Assembly: GCA_024644535.1 (NCBI GenBank)
Contig: JAHEKX010000007.1
Coordinates: 226,567-290,566 of the forward strand
Source of the DNA: Gammaproteobacteria bacterium
GTDB lineage: Bacteria > Pseudomonadota > Gammaproteobacteria > Pseudomonadales > Halieaceae
Direction of reading: 5' to 3'
DNA: 64,000 bases
Positions within the stretch are counted from its first letter, which is position 1; each line of letters opens with the position of its first letter. Below are positions 10,596 through 21,340 of this stretch, piece by piece. The notes beneath the pieces were generated by a model, which did not search any database, had not been told where the DNA came from, and was given only the letters and a program-made list of their open reading frames with translations. Made by a program: the position numbers and the translations under genes.

Positions 10596-11258
10596 TCAGC
10601 GCTTACCCGACTCTGCTTCCGCTCGGGCCAGCGTTCCCGTCATGAGCGTCACCGGGGTGTGCAAAGCACCCTCTGTCGCGTGCTGCTGTGAATATAGCTC
10701 TAGGCGCTGACGAGCCAGCTCTTGATATAAACCCTCGATGGGCACAGGTGCTGGCGAGCGCATGACCTGCGTTTGCCCGAAACTCGCGGGAATAGCTTGC
10801 AAGCCTGCTGAATCGAGCGGCATGACGGGCATGGATCGAACTGTGGGTACGGCAGACGAGGCGATCGTCGCCGATTGGCTATTCGTATCTTGCTGCACTT
10901 GCAGACCCACCGCCACTCCCAGACATGCCACCGAGGCCGCCACCGCAAAGGGCCTGAGCACCTTAAACCAATATTGACGACGCAAAGGCCTAGCACCGGT
11001 GTGTATCAACTCTTCTCGAACTCGATCGGCAATGCTCAGGCCTGGCGCTGAGGCCGAGGTGCCGAGTAGGACTTCACGGTTAAGATGGTAGCGATGCCAA
11101 GTCGCACGCAAGCTAGGTTGCTGGTCTAGGCGCTTTAGCAAGCGATTCGTAGAAAACTCATCGAGATCTCCATCCATGAGTCGCGACAACAACTCATCGT
11201 ATTCATTATTAATTTCCGTATTCTGCTTACTACTCACTGACACCTCTCTATTAGGCAT
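10596..11258 (-). CDS. rseA: Anti-sigmaE factor RseA/MucA
   Basis: LSRLMDGDLDEFSTNRLLKRLDQQPSLRATWHRYHLNREVL is the RseA N-terminal domain; single TM helix follows. Confidence 0.9.
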   Translation of the reverse strand: MPNREVSVSSKQNTEINNEYDELLSRLMDGDLDEFSTNRLLKRLDQQPSLRATWHRYHLNREVLLGTSASAPGLSIADRVREELIHTGARPLRRQYWFKVLRPFAVAASVACLGVAVGLQVQQDTNSQSATIASSAVPTVRSMPVMPLDSAGLQAIPASFGQTQVMRSPAPVPIEGLYQELARQRLELYSQQHATEGALHTPVTLMTGTLARAEAESGKR

Positions 11259-11859
11259 AATTTACTTCGCCATTCATTGCCGCAGCCACTTGTTTGTCGA
11301 CAGTTTCCCTACCGCGGAAAATGCGCGACCTAATGGTCCCTATCGGACAGCCCATAATGGCAGCTATATCCTCATAGCTCAGGCCATCGAACTCGCGCAA
11401 GCAGAGCGCAGTTCTAAGTTCGTCTGGCAATTCAGCTACCGCCTTGTTGATCACCAGCTCCAATTGTTGCGATGCAATCGCCGCCTCCGGGCTTTCGTGA
11501 TCTTGCAACTGTTCTCCGCCATCTTGCAACGCAGCATCATCCACATCGATATCAACCCACGGCGTTCGTCTCGACCTTGCCACCAGATAGTTCTTGGCGG
11601 TATTCGTAGCGATGCGGAATAACCAAGTATAAAACGCGCTATCGCCGCGAAACTGCCCAAGGGCCTTGTATGCCTTGATGAAACTCTCCTGGGCCACATC
11701 TTGCGCTTCGTCACTGTCATTTACGAACCGTCTGATCACGCTCAGCACTCGATGCTGGTATTTAATGACCAGCAAGTCAAAGGCCCGTAAATCGCCCTTC
11801 TGTGCTCGCTCAACAAGCAATCGGTCCGATTCCTCGTCTGTTACTGAGCCACCGCTCAC
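11251..11859 (-). CDS. rpoE: RNA polymerase sigma factor RpoE/AlgU
   Basis: LVERAQKGDLRAFDLLVIKYQHRVLSVIRRFVNDSDEAQDVAQESFIKAYKALGQFRGDSAFYTWLFRIATNTAKN; sigma4 region LREFDGLSYEDIAAIMGCPIGTIRSRIFRGRE. Confidence 0.96.
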   Translation of the reverse strand: MSGGSVTDEESDRLLVERAQKGDLRAFDLLVIKYQHRVLSVIRRFVNDSDEAQDVAQESFIKAYKALGQFRGDSAFYTWLFRIATNTAKNYLVARSRRTPWVDIDVDDAALQDGGEQLQDHESPEAAIASQQLELVINKAVAELPDELRTALCLREFDGLSYEDIAAIMGCPIGTIRSRIFRGRETVDKQVAAAMNGEVNYA

Positions 11860-11932
11860 GCAATCTCCTCAATTTGTTTGGCTCTTGTTGGACTGAATTG
11901 CGTGTCAATCGCTTTTTCCGTCGCACTGCTTC

Positions 11933-11960
11933 TAAGAGCACTAATTTCTGCTAAAGTTCC
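11933..11960 (-). promoter_or_regulatory. Candidate sigmaE-dependent promoter upstream of rpoE
   Basis: Reverse strand reads GGAACTT-(16 nt)-TCTTA, matching the sigmaE -35 and closely the -10, about 75 nt upstream of the rpoE start. Confidence 0.65.
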
Positions 11961-12048
11961 CAGTATTGTGCCACGGAGTTAATATTTCTCATAAACCCGC
12001 TTCTGGCCCGTCATATTAACTGACTTTACGCGAGATGTTATTAACCAA

Positions 12049-13632
12049 ATGGCTACAACACACTCTGAATACGATGTTGTTATTGTGGGCACAGGCGCCG
12101 CAGGCATGGCGCTCGCACTGCATCTACCCAAACACCTCCGGATCGCCTTACTGACAAAATCCACACTCAACCAGGGTAGCACTTACTGGGCGCAGGGGGG
12201 CATGGCCGCGGTGGTGGATGCAAATGACACTGTGGCGTCGCATGTCCAAGACACTTTAATTGCTGGAGCAGGATTGTGTGATCGCGACGCAGTCGAATTT
12301 ACCGTTTCGCGCAGCAGTCATGTGGTCGATTGGCTGGTCGCGCTAGGCGTAAACTTTGATCGATTAAACGAGAATGAGCAACAAGGCACGAACTTTCATT
12401 TAACGCGCGAGGGAGGCCACAGTCACCGACGCATTCTTCATGCCGCCGATGCAACCGGCAAAGCCATTTCAAAGACCCTAAGCAAACACGTTGTCTCTGC
12501 TAGCAACATCGACGTGCTGACAGAGCGCGTTGCTGTCGATGTCATAGTGCACAATGGGCGCTGCAGGGGCTTGTATGCCCTAAACACCAAAACAGGCTCA
12601 GTAGACGCCTTCCAAACCAATGTGGTCGCGCTCGCTACGGGCGGCGCAAGTAAGGCATACCTGTACACAAGCAACCCAGACGGCAACAGCGGCGACGGCA
12701 TTGCCATAGCATGGCGAGCCGGCTGCAGAGTTGCCAATATGGAATTTAATCAATTTCATCCAACTTGCCTGTATCACCCTAAAGCTAAATCTTATCTGAT
12801 CACCGAGGCAATTCGAGGCGAAGGCGGCCATTTATTACTGCCAGACAGGCAACGATTTATGCATAAATTCGACGAGCGCGGAGAGCTCGCCCCCCGAGAT
12901 ATCGTTGCTCGTGCTATCGATCACGAAATGAAGCGTTTAGGCGCAGACCACCTGCTGCTAGATATCTCACACAAACCGGCATCTGAGGTGTTAACACATT
13001 TCCCAAACACCGCAAAAAAATGTTTGGAATACGGCATCGATATTACGAAGGAGCCCATACCCATTGTTCCAGCGGCACACTACACCTGCGGCGGTGTGGT
13101 CGTAGACCACTACGGCTGCACCGACATCACAGGTTTGTATGCCATTGGTGAAACCTCGCACACTGGACTGCACGGCGCAAATCGCATGGCTAGCAATTCA
13201 CTGCTCGAATGCCTAGTCTATGGCGAATCTGCCGCTATTCACATCAACCAAGCAGCACTGACAGCCGAACCAAAAACCCCCGTCGCAGGCTGGGATGAAA
13301 GCCAAGTCACCGATTCGGACGAGGATGTCGTGATATCGCACAACTGGGATGAACTAAGACGTTTCATGTGGGACTATGTGGGCATTGTGCGCACTGATAA
13401 GCGGCTGGAACGAGCTCAACACCGATGCGATCTGTTGCGTTCTGAGATCAACGAGTATTACGCCAACTATCGGGTGACCAATGACCTACTCGAATTGCGC
13501 AACCTCAGCGTGGTTGCCGACTTAATGATTCGCTGTGCGCGCCAACGCAAAGAAAGCCGGGGCCTGCACTTCACTCTGGACTACCCCACCACTTCGCCAC
13601 AGGCGTTAGACACTGTGCTGGCACCCGACTAG
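12049..13632 (+). CDS. nadB: L-aspartate oxidase
   Basis: [45 protein letters not shown]-like block, [46 protein letters not shown]. Confidence 0.95.
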   Translation: MATTHSEYDVVIVGTGAAGMALALHLPKHLRIALLTKSTLNQGSTYWAQGGMAAVVDANDTVASHVQDTLIAGAGLCDRDAVEFTVSRSSHVVDWLVALGVNFDRLNENEQQGTNFHLTREGGHSHRRILHAADATGKAISKTLSKHVVSASNIDVLTERVAVDVIVHNGRCRGLYALNTKTGSVDAFQTNVVALATGGASKAYLYTSNPDGNSGDGIAIAWRAGCRVANMEFNQFHPTCLYHPKAKSYLITEAIRGEGGHLLLPDRQRFMHKFDERGELAPRDIVARAIDHEMKRLGADHLLLDISHKPASEVLTHFPNTAKKCLEYGIDITKEPIPIVPAAHYTCGGVVVDHYGCTDITGLYAIGETSHTGLHGANRMASNSLLECLVYGESAAIHINQAALTAEPKTPVAGWDESQVTDSDEDVVISHNWDELRRFMWDYVGIVRTDKRLERAQHRCDLLRSEINEYYANYRVTNDLLELRNLSVVADLMIRCARQRKESRGLHFTLDYPTTSPQALDTVLAPD

Positions 13633-13783
13633 CTTTTGCCCCGAGCCCTGCGCGCAATGGACCTGAATTCCGCTTTAGGCAACTGCCAAGAGCAAAGCCA
13701 GGAGCAACGGCCGGTCTCGTCGAAACACCAAAGCAGACCGGGTAATACTGTATAGACATTTTTCGGCTGTACTACCATCGGTC

Positions 13784-14086
13784 TTACGCCTCGGGCGCCC
13801 CTGTTAATTTTCGAATCGTTACAACCAAGGCGGCAAATTTTGGGGCGTCTGGCTGAACGCGCTGCATCAGGTACGCATATAAGTCTTGATCTTGGCAGGT
13901 CATGAACTCTTCAAAGGTCGCGCGATCTGCAGCGCTTAAGTTCGCGTAATGCTGATCGACGAACGGTTCCAGCAACAAATCTAGCTCTAACATCCCGCGC
14001 CGCGCCGCCCAGCGCATTCGATTCACTTCACCAGCCTCAACCATACCTTCATCCAAACAGACACCCAAAAACGTAGTATACTGCAT
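13784..14086 (-). CDS. sdhE: FAD assembly factor SdhE
   Basis: RMRWAARRGMLELDLLLEPFVDQHY is the SdhE/YgfY signature; divergent from ygfZ. Confidence 0.92.
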   Translation of the reverse strand: MQYTTFLGVCLDEGMVEAGEVNRMRWAARRGMLELDLLLEPFVDQHYANLSAADRATFEEFMTCQDQDLYAYLMQRVQPDAPKFAALVVTIRKLTGAPEA

Positions 14087-14154
14087 CGCGTCTCGAGATG
14101 CTTATTAGGCACTCACCCAAACTTGTTTTTGACCCAGTCTGGCTAAATTTGCTT

Positions 14155-14973
14155 ATGTACAAGGTAACTCCAAACAGCTATTTTTCCGCGCTTGACCTTA
14201 CAGGTCCCGACGCTTCGAAAACCTTGCAGGGCCAGCTCACGAATGACGTTGTGAACCAGCGAGACCAAAGCGGTATGAAAGGTTTGCTATGCAATATTAA
14301 AGGTCGCGTCGAATTAGTCGTAAGGGTATATAAACATTCGGCAGAACATTTAACACTGGTTGTACCAAGGGCAAATGCTGACCTCGTGAAACGTCGATTA
14401 GCGCCCTACATGGCCTTTTCTAAGAGTCAGTTAGTCGAGTGTGACCTCAGCGATAGCAGCCTGTTATTTGGGCCAGAAAGCGCTGACGCAAAAGAAACAC
14501 TTGCCGGCCTTAGGTTTGACGGCTTGGCGCTGCTAAGTCCACAAGAACTGCTAAACACGACCGTACCCTTGACCCACAGTTCAATAGAAGACTTTCATAC
14601 CTACCGGGCAAAACGAGGCATGCTTGAGCTCGACCCAGAGCAGAGTGGACTCTACACGCCTCAGGCACTTAGCCTCGACCGTCTTGGCTATGTAAGCTTT
14701 AAAAAAGGTTGCTATATGGGCCAAGAAATCATCGCTCGCTTGCATTACAAAGGCCAGTCAAAGTATCAACTCGCCGTTTTGCAGTGCTTGAGCGCTGTCG
14801 CCAATGAGACAAAGGTCACAAGTCTCGCTGGTGCAACTTTGGGAACCATCGTCGATTCAGCTGCAAATGCGTCGGGGCATTATCTTGCCAGCATTCGACT
14901 AGCAGAAGACGAGACAGCCGAGTATTTCGTGAACGATCACCCCGCCACTTTACTGCAATTATTTGGCAACTAG
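14155..14973 (+). CDS. ygfZ: YgfZ/GcvT-family tRNA-modifying/iron-sulfur protein (longest ORF begins 14098)
   Basis: Signature KGCYMGQEIIARLHYKG; LQGQLTNDV motif; position opposite sdhE. Confidence 0.88.
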   Translation: MYKVTPNSYFSALDLTGPDASKTLQGQLTNDVVNQRDQSGMKGLLCNIKGRVELVVRVYKHSAEHLTLVVPRANADLVKRRLAPYMAFSKSQLVECDLSDSSLLFGPESADAKETLAGLRFDGLALLSPQELLNTTVPLTHSSIEDFHTYRAKRGMLELDPEQSGLYTPQALSLDRLGYVSFKKGCYMGQEIIARLHYKGQSKYQLAVLQCLSAVANETKVTSLAGATLGTIVDSAANASGHYLASIRLAEDETAEYFVNDHPATLLQLFGN

Positions 14974-15040
14974 GCGCTTTGATTAGCTGGCAATGTTGTT
15001 ATGCTTTGCGTTACTCTGAGCGGTTCATGGCATATGCTTT

Positions 15041-16410
15041 TGACTAACCAATGATCCACTCCCCGCCCGACAATCTGGAAACTCCCTGCTTGGTTCTTGC
15101 CGACGACAGGCAACAGCGCGGCGCGCTTAAATTTGGCGATAGTGTGAATGAACTTATGCTATCGGTCCCGGCTTTGCCCGAGCCCGGAGACATCCCGACC
15201 CCCCCGGCCCAAGTCCGGGAAACCGGCCGATTATTTATCCCTGGGCCGACAGATCCCCTATCCTACCGTGCTTAAACATGCGATCTCGGTGGTTGAACAA
15301 CAAGTCGACATGCGAAGTAAGTTCTATGGCCGCAACAATATTGCCGTGTATAAGGGCCACGCCAAGTTTATTGATGATCAGAGAGTATCAGTTACGAGAG
15401 CCGATGGTTCTGTAGAAGAATTGCACTCGCAAGAATTCGTGATTGCCACGGGCAGCCGCCCCTATCACCCACCCGACGTCCCCTTTGAGCATTCGCGAGT
15501 CTATGACAGCGATACCATTTTGAGCTTAGAACATACACCCCGTAAGCTCATAATTTATGGGGCAGGCGTTATAGGGTGTGAATATGCCTCTATTTTTAGC
15601 GGTTTGGGTATTAAGGTTGAGTTGATTAACAGTTTCGAGAACCTATTGGCGTTTCTGGACGATGAAATCGCTGTTGCTCTAGATTACCACCTTCGCGAAT
15701 CAGGCGTCATGGTCCGTCATCGCGAGATCTACGATCGAGTAGAGGCCAACCAAGAAGGTATTGCCCTGCACTTGCAATCAGGTAAGATCATCCGAAGCGA
15801 CGCGCTACTATGGTGTAACGGCAGAAGCGGTAATACGCAAAACCTGGGACTTGAAAACATCGGGCTCCGCAGTGACGGCCGAGGCCAGATCAGAGTAAAC
15901 CATCGCTACCAAACCGAAGTAACCAATGTCTACGCAGTGGGCGATGTCATTGGCTCTCCAAGTCTTGCCAGCGCTGCTTATGATCAAGGTCGCGCCGCGG
16001 CTTCCGCTAACGACAAAGACGTTCGTTTTGTCGACGATGTCCCAACGGGCATATACACAATTCCCGAAATCAGCTCAGTTGGTCGCACCGAGCGAGAACT
16101 TACCGATAACAAAATACCTTTCGAGGTAGGCCGAGCCTTTTTCAAGGATACAGCGCGCGGACAAATCTCGGGAGAAGGCACAGGCATGCTAAAAATACTG
16201 TTTTGCCCGAGTACACTCAGAATTTTGGGAATACATTGCTTTGGTGCCGAAGCCACCGAAATTATTCACATCGGTCAAGCAATCATGAAGCAACCAGAAA
16301 CAGCGAATACCATTCGTTACTTTGTAGAAACAACCTTTAACTACCCTACTATGGCAGAAGCCTATCGCATTGCCGCATTAAATGGCTTGAATAGACTGTC
16401 GGGCTACTAG
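15041..16410 (+). pseudogene. sthA: Soluble pyridine nucleotide transhydrogenase (SthA) homologue with degenerate N-terminal FAD-binding/disulfide region
   Basis: From about 15268 on it matches SthA ([93 protein letters not shown]). No frame upstream encodes the expected N-terminal GxGxxG FAD motif or a CTHxGTIPSK motif; both frames 15051 and 15148 give low-complexity Pro-rich sequence instead. Confidence 0.65.
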
Positions 16411-16411
16411 C

Positions 16412-17140
16412 GTGCTGCGACTCTGGAAAGGGCTATTCTGCGCCTTACTGCTGGCTGACCTAAGCGCAGCGGACGAGGTCGAGTCCTCGCGACACCGCTT
16501 TGACGCCAAGGCGCCTGATTGGATGGAGAATGTTGTTAACATTGAGGTGCCGGCAATAAAGTTTGAACACGGGCGTGCCCGACACTACACCGAATACTGT
16601 AGTGGCACCTTACTGAAAAGTTCTGCGACCTTACCCACTAGATTTGTGGTGAGCGCTTGGCATTGCGTAGAGTACTACCAAGATCTGAGTCGGGATCTTA
16701 AAGTGCAATTTCCGCATTCCCGATCTACCCACCGGTCTGCCTATACAGCACGTGTGATCGATAGCGGTGGCAGTATCTCCCGCGACTGGGCTTTACTGGA
16801 GCTAAGCAATGGTCCTAGCACAGCCCAACTAGAAGGCTTATCTTTGTTAGCGATTGACACAAGTAAACCCGCCACAGCAGCAGGCTTTGCAATGGCTTTA
16901 CCGAATGGCCGGCAGCGCTTATCCTTCGATAATTCCTGTCAAGCTAATGGAGAGACAGAGTGGGTGCGTTGCACCACCTCTAAAGGGGCTTCTGGCGGCC
17001 CGATCGTACAAACCCATGAATCAATGCCCGGTATCGTCGGGGTTATATCACAAGGTGACAGCCAAGCCTTAACCATCAGTTTCCCCAGCGCCAGGCTACC
17101 TCAACGCTGGACAACCACTTTCTCAGCCCAGTTACTCTGA
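16412..17140 (+). CDS. Secreted trypsin-like (S1) serine protease
   Basis: N-terminal signal peptide; catalytic triad blocks [27 protein letters not shown] start 2 nt after the sthA stop. Confidence 0.78.
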   Translation: MLRLWKGLFCALLLADLSAADEVESSRHRFDAKAPDWMENVVNIEVPAIKFEHGRARHYTEYCSGTLLKSSATLPTRFVVSAWHCVEYYQDLSRDLKVQFPHSRSTHRSAYTARVIDSGGSISRDWALLELSNGPSTAQLEGLSLLAIDTSKPATAAGFAMALPNGRQRLSFDNSCQANGETEWVRCTTSKGASGGPIVQTHESMPGIVGVISQGDSQALTISFPSARLPQRWTTTFSAQLL

Positions 17141-18109
17141 CACCACCTTGGCGTGTCTCTGCCGATCAGGCGGAGCCGAACCGATGTGTTGCTCCTGCCT
17201 CAACGCAGCGAGTTCTATTTGTTTCTGCCGTTCTGCAAACCGAATCTTTTGGTCATCGGTTAATTGGTCATAGCAGCGCGGGCAACAAACTCCTTTTTGA
17301 TAGCGAGGGTCAAGCTTTTGCTCTTCTGTAATAGGATGACGACAGCCGTGACACTGGTCGTATTGTCCTTTTTCCAGTCGGTGATTGACCGAGACCCGAT
17401 TGTCAAAAACAAAACATTCACCCTGCCATTTGGATTCGGCTTCAGGTACTTCTTCCAAATACTTAAGAATACCGCCCTTTAAGTGGTACACCTCATCGAA
17501 TCCCTGTTCAAGCATGTAGGCTGTCGCTTTTTCACAACGAATGCCACCGGTACAAAACATTGCCACCTTTTTATGCTTGGCAGGATCCATATGTTTTTCT
17601 ACGTAAGTAGGAAATTCTCTGAAGGTCGTCGTTTTAGGATCAAGTGCCCCCTCAAAGGTGCCAATTTCGAACTCATAATCGTTGCGGGTATCCACGAGAA
17701 CGACATCAGGATCTGAAATAAGTTCGTTCCAATCTTTCGGCTCGACGTAGCGCCCAACAACAACATTGGGATCAATACCCCCGATACCCATCGTGACAAT
17801 TTCTCGTTTTAATTTTACCTTCATTCGGTAAAAGGGCTTTTCTTGATAGTACGATTCTTTGTGCTCCAATGCCTCAAGCCCGGGCAATCCTCGCAAATAA
17901 ATTAGAAGCTGATTAATGCCCTCTCGAGTGCCAGACACAGTGCCATTAATACCCTCATGCGCGAGTAGCAGCGTCCCCTTTATACCCAAGGTCAGGCAGG
18001 TTTCTAATATAGGTTCACGTAAGGCCTTGTAATCAGGAAAACTCACAAAACGATACATCGCGGCAACAACAATGTCGGTCGCCTGATCGAGCTTTGAGTC
18101 AGTAATCAT
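17132..18109 (-). CDS. trhO: Rhodanese-related tRNA uridine 5-hydroxylase (TrhO/YceA family)
   Basis: [77 protein letters not shown]. Confidence 0.94.
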   Translation of the reverse strand: MITDSKLDQATDIVVAAMYRFVSFPDYKALREPILETCLTLGIKGTLLLAHEGINGTVSGTREGINQLLIYLRGLPGLEALEHKESYYQEKPFYRMKVKLKREIVTMGIGGIDPNVVVGRYVEPKDWNELISDPDVVLVDTRNDYEFEIGTFEGALDPKTTTFREFPTYVEKHMDPAKHKKVAMFCTGGIRCEKATAYMLEQGFDEVYHLKGGILKYLEEVPEAESKWQGECFVFDNRVSVNHRLEKGQYDQCHGCRHPITEEQKLDPRYQKGVCCPRCYDQLTDDQKIRFAERQKQIELAALRQEQHIGSAPPDRQRHAKVVSE

Positions 18110-18417
18110 CGGCTACCTCCCAAGCACTCTGGCGAGCTCGGGCTTTGCTGACTACGTTGGCGCCACTGCTCCGGGCTATACAAATGCAGAGCTAAAGCGT
18201 GCACTGGCCCGTCGAGCAAGTCGGAAACCAACCCATATACCGCCTGGTGTCTTTTAACTCGGGGCATAGAATCGAAGGCATCAACAACCACCGTCAAGGC
18301 AAAGTGTGTTTCAGAACCGTCGGGCACATTATGCTTATGGCTCTCGTTTTCTAATAACACCAGCGCCTGCGGGAACGCGTCACTGACGCGGGACCGAAGT
18401 GTAGCCTCTATCGTCAT
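18106..18417 (-). CDS. BolA-family protein
   Basis: From internal Met: [63 protein letters not shown], a BolA signature. Longest ORF starts at 18477. Confidence 0.92.
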   Translation of the reverse strand: MTIEATLRSRVSDAFPQALVLLENESHKHNVPDGSETHFALTVVVDAFDSMPRVKRHQAVYGLVSDLLDGPVHALALHLYSPEQWRQRSQQSPSSPECLGGSR

Positions 18418-18565
18418 AAACAAACCCTCTTGTTCAAAAGGGTAAAGTATACCTGATCCGACAAAGTCTAGAAGCACACAATCTACGACAATTCAGTTGA
18501 AACAAGGCCGCAAGTTCTCTAGTCTTTTCCGTCTATAATTTCATTCCGCGGAATGATAGGACACT

Positions 18566-19201
18566 ATGACAGAATTCGACGTGTTTTTTGACGGGCAATG
18601 CCTGCCGGGTTTTGGGCAGCAAGAGGTTCGCCAGAATCTTCAAGAACTCTTCAAAGCCAATGACGCTGTTCTGGATTTACTGTTCTCTGGCGACGAGCAA
18701 AAGGTAAAAAGTGGTCTCAACGAAGCCCGTGCAAAGCGCTACGCCAGCGCTCTTCGCAAAGCCGGTGCCAAGCCACTGGTTCGCAAAAAGGCCGTCATTC
18801 AACCCTCGCACGTAAGTAGCGACCCGCTGACATTTCAACGACCTGTAAGCTCGAAGGGGTTCGATCTAAGCCCACCAGGCAGCCTGATTTTGCGCCCCGA
18901 CGAAAAACCCAAAGTCAACTCTGTTATGATAAATACCGACCATCTTAACGCGCTAGAACCCGGCGTTTATAGCGCGCCACCAGAGAGCCCAATAGCGCAA
19001 GTGCCAAATACCAACCATCTGCGCATAAGCAACAACTCTGAAGCCATGGGCCGAGTAACCTTACCCGCGAAACGCTTTAACCTAAACGCTTACCAACTTG
19101 CACCTGAAGGCTGTGACTTATCAGAGTTCGCTCGGCCCTCGCTACCGACGTTGGAGCCTATACTTGAGCTCACTTTAACGCCAATGACTAAGACCCCCTA
19201 A
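18566..19201 (+). CDS. Conserved hypothetical protein with N-terminal VFFDGQxLPGF...VRxNL domain and long linker
   Basis: N-terminal FDVFFDGQCLPGFGQQEVRQNLQELFKANDAVLDLLFSGDEQKVKSGLNEARAKRYASALRKAGAK resembles a small gammaproteobacterial domain often next to membrane proteins; remainder is low-complexity. Confidence 0.65.
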   Translation: MTEFDVFFDGQCLPGFGQQEVRQNLQELFKANDAVLDLLFSGDEQKVKSGLNEARAKRYASALRKAGAKPLVRKKAVIQPSHVSSDPLTFQRPVSSKGFDLSPPGSLILRPDEKPKVNSVMINTDHLNALEPGVYSAPPESPIAQVPNTNHLRISNNSEAMGRVTLPAKRFNLNAYQLAPEGCDLSEFARPSLPTLEPILELTLTPMTKTP

Positions 19202-20580
19202 ATCGCCAATGGAAAATACACCTCTACCCGTAATCCGGGGTTATTGTCTTTAAGCTCAACATTAGCACGGTGATAAAAAGCAATAGCCTGCACCAAAGAT
19301 AAACCCAACCCATGCCCCTTATGCTCGCTGCGACTGGGTTCTCCGCGATAGAAGCGCCTGAACACCTGCTTACGTTCGGCTTGGGGGATACCAATACCGC
19401 TATCGGCAATACTGACACTCAACTGTTCTGGACCAAAACGCTCTAGACGAATCTGTATTAACCCACCCGAAGCGGTAAACTTTATGGCGTTGTCAATAAT
19501 ATTGGCGAACATTTGCCCAAGAAGGTCTGTCTCACCATTAATCTGATCGACATACTCAGCCTGAAAGTCAAGCAAGACGCCCGCGTCATGCGCCACGGGC
19601 TCGTACATATCAACCACATCTTGCAGTACAACGCGCAGACTCACTTTCTTAGCGTCACCGCGTATCTGACTGCCCGCCTCGAGCATGGATATACGCAGTA
19701 AAGCGTTAAATGAGCCTAATAAGTCATCACAGTCCGACAATAACTCGTCGATCGTCGACTCATATTCCCGCGGAACTTGGGGTTTTAGCTGCGTGAGTTT
19801 ATTTCGAAGTCGTGTCAATGGCGTGCGCAAATCATGTGCAATGTTATCTGATACCGAACGCACTCCCTGCAATGACAGGGCAACGTGCTCTAACATCTCG
19901 TTTCCAACGTCTACCAAATCTTTTAAATACGGGGTTACGGTTTCAGGCTGTAATCGCCTCGCCAAATTCTGCCCCATGATCGCACGAAGTTCTTTACTGA
20001 TTCGATGAGTGCCCATCAACGCCCGGTGTGTTGCAACCGAGGTTATTACCATGGCGCCCAACCAAAACACGGCTATAACCAGCGCAACGTTGCCGATCAA
20101 ATAATTAATCGTGTCAAACTCTTTCTGATAAAACCGACCTACCGTCAACATCAGACCAGGATTCAGTGCTTTGGTTTCCGCTAGCATTTTATGGTCATTG
20201 TCAGTGTTAGAACCAAGCCCCTGCCACAAAAACTGAATAGGGCCGGTAGCGGTCTCGCGATACACAACGGCTGGCGCTAGGGCGCTGGTATCAGCGAACT
20301 TAAACTCAAGAAAATACAGCACATCGGCGCTGTCATCACTATAACCCTGGCGCGCCACAATGTCCGTTAAACGCTCGAGGCCGTGGTTGTGATAGACCTC
20401 TGACAAAAACTGAATTCGCCCGTGTATGTCAGAATTTAGCTGCGTGTAGAGATTAGAGTAAGAAAAAAAGGTCAATACGATAAATAGTAAGCCGCCAACA
20501 GCGGCCAGCGCCAAGGAAAACCTTGACAACAGGTGTACCCTAAGTGTCAGAACCCAAGCAATGATTAGCGAGCTATTCAT
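19198..20580 (-). CDS. Membrane sensor histidine kinase (HAMP-HisKA-HATPase); longest ORF begins 20676
   Basis: Two TM helices, H-box DNIAHDLRTPLTRLRNKL, N-box FANIIDNAIKF, G-boxes DSGIGIPQAER and GHGLGLSLVQAI. Likely Met start at 20580 overlaps the regulator. Confidence 0.93.
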   Translation of the reverse strand: MNSSLIIAWVLTLRVHLLSRFSLALAAVGGLLFIVLTFFSYSNLYTQLNSDIHGRIQFLSEVYHNHGLERLTDIVARQGYSDDSADVLYFLEFKFADTSALAPAVVYRETATGPIQFLWQGLGSNTDNDHKMLAETKALNPGLMLTVGRFYQKEFDTINYLIGNVALVIAVFWLGAMVITSVATHRALMGTHRISKELRAIMGQNLARRLQPETVTPYLKDLVDVGNEMLEHVALSLQGVRSVSDNIAHDLRTPLTRLRNKLTQLKPQVPREYESTIDELLSDCDDLLGSFNALLRISMLEAGSQIRGDAKKVSLRVVLQDVVDMYEPVAHDAGVLLDFQAEYVDQINGETDLLGQMFANIIDNAIKFTASGGLIQIRLERFGPEQLSVSIADSGIGIPQAERKQVFRRFYRGEPSRSEHKGHGLGLSLVQAIAFYHRANVELKDNNPGLRVEVYFPLAI

Positions 20581-21265
20581 CACCGAAGCGATATCCCGCA
20601 CCCCTGACGGTGTGCACCAAAGGGTAGTCAAAGCCGCGATCAATTTTTTGACGTAATCGGGAAATATGTACGTCAATCACGTTCGTTTGCGGATCAAAAT
20701 GATAGCCCCAGACGTTCTCTAACAGCATGCTCCGTGTTACGATTTTACCTGCATTACGCATTAAATATTCGAGCAAACGATATTCACGTGGCTGTAAGAC
20801 AATAATCCGACCTGCTCGTCGAACCTCTTGACTGATCAAATCTAGGCGCAAACCTTCGGCTTCAAGGGTTGTTCGAAAATCAGCCCCCAATGGCGCCAAA
20901 CGCCTGTGAATAGCCTCTAGTCGTGCCATGAGCTCTTCCGACGAGAACGGTTTTACCAGATAATCATCCGCGCCGATTTGTAAGCCTTTGACACGATCAT
21001 CCACCTCGCCAAGGGCGCTCAAAATAAGCACGGGGGTCAAATCACCTTTGTCGCGTAAGCTTTTTATGATACTCAAACCATCCAATTTCGGCAGCATCCG
21101 ATCGACGATCAAAGCGTCCCAGCGTGCCGAGTTGGCAGCCAACAGCCCCTCGGTGCCAGTCGATGCACGCTCGCAGTTGTGTCCTTTTACCGCAAGTTCG
21201 CTGGTGACAAAATCAGCCACTGACGAATCATCCTCTATTAACAATACTTTCATGACAACTACCAC
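20573..21265 (-). CDS. OmpR-family response regulator
   Basis: MKVLLIEDDSSVADFV, DALIVDRMLPKLDGLSII, LVKPFSSEELMARLEA, winged-helix VLQPREYRLLEYLMRNAGKIVTRSMLLENVWGYHFDPQTNVIDVHISRLRQKI. Confidence 0.96.
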   Translation of the reverse strand: MVVVMKVLLIEDDSSVADFVTSELAVKGHNCERASTGTEGLLAANSARWDALIVDRMLPKLDGLSIIKSLRDKGDLTPVLILSALGEVDDRVKGLQIGADDYLVKPFSSEELMARLEAIHRRLAPLGADFRTTLEAEGLRLDLISQEVRRAGRIIVLQPREYRLLEYLMRNAGKIVTRSMLLENVWGYHFDPQTNVIDVHISRLRQKIDRGFDYPLVHTVRGAGYRFGDE

Positions 21266-21340
21266 CCAAAAACTGCGTTTACGCTACTACTATCGTATAC
21301 TAACTTCGCTGCGTTTCATCATACTAGGAAACTTCTATTT

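Noticed and set aside
10242-10691. 149-aa plus-strand ORF
   Set aside because: Antisense to rseB/rseA; no supporting features.
15051-15275. 74-aa ORF as an independent small gene
   Set aside because: Pro-rich, no domain, overlaps the expected sthA N-terminal region; better explained as degraded sthA sequence.
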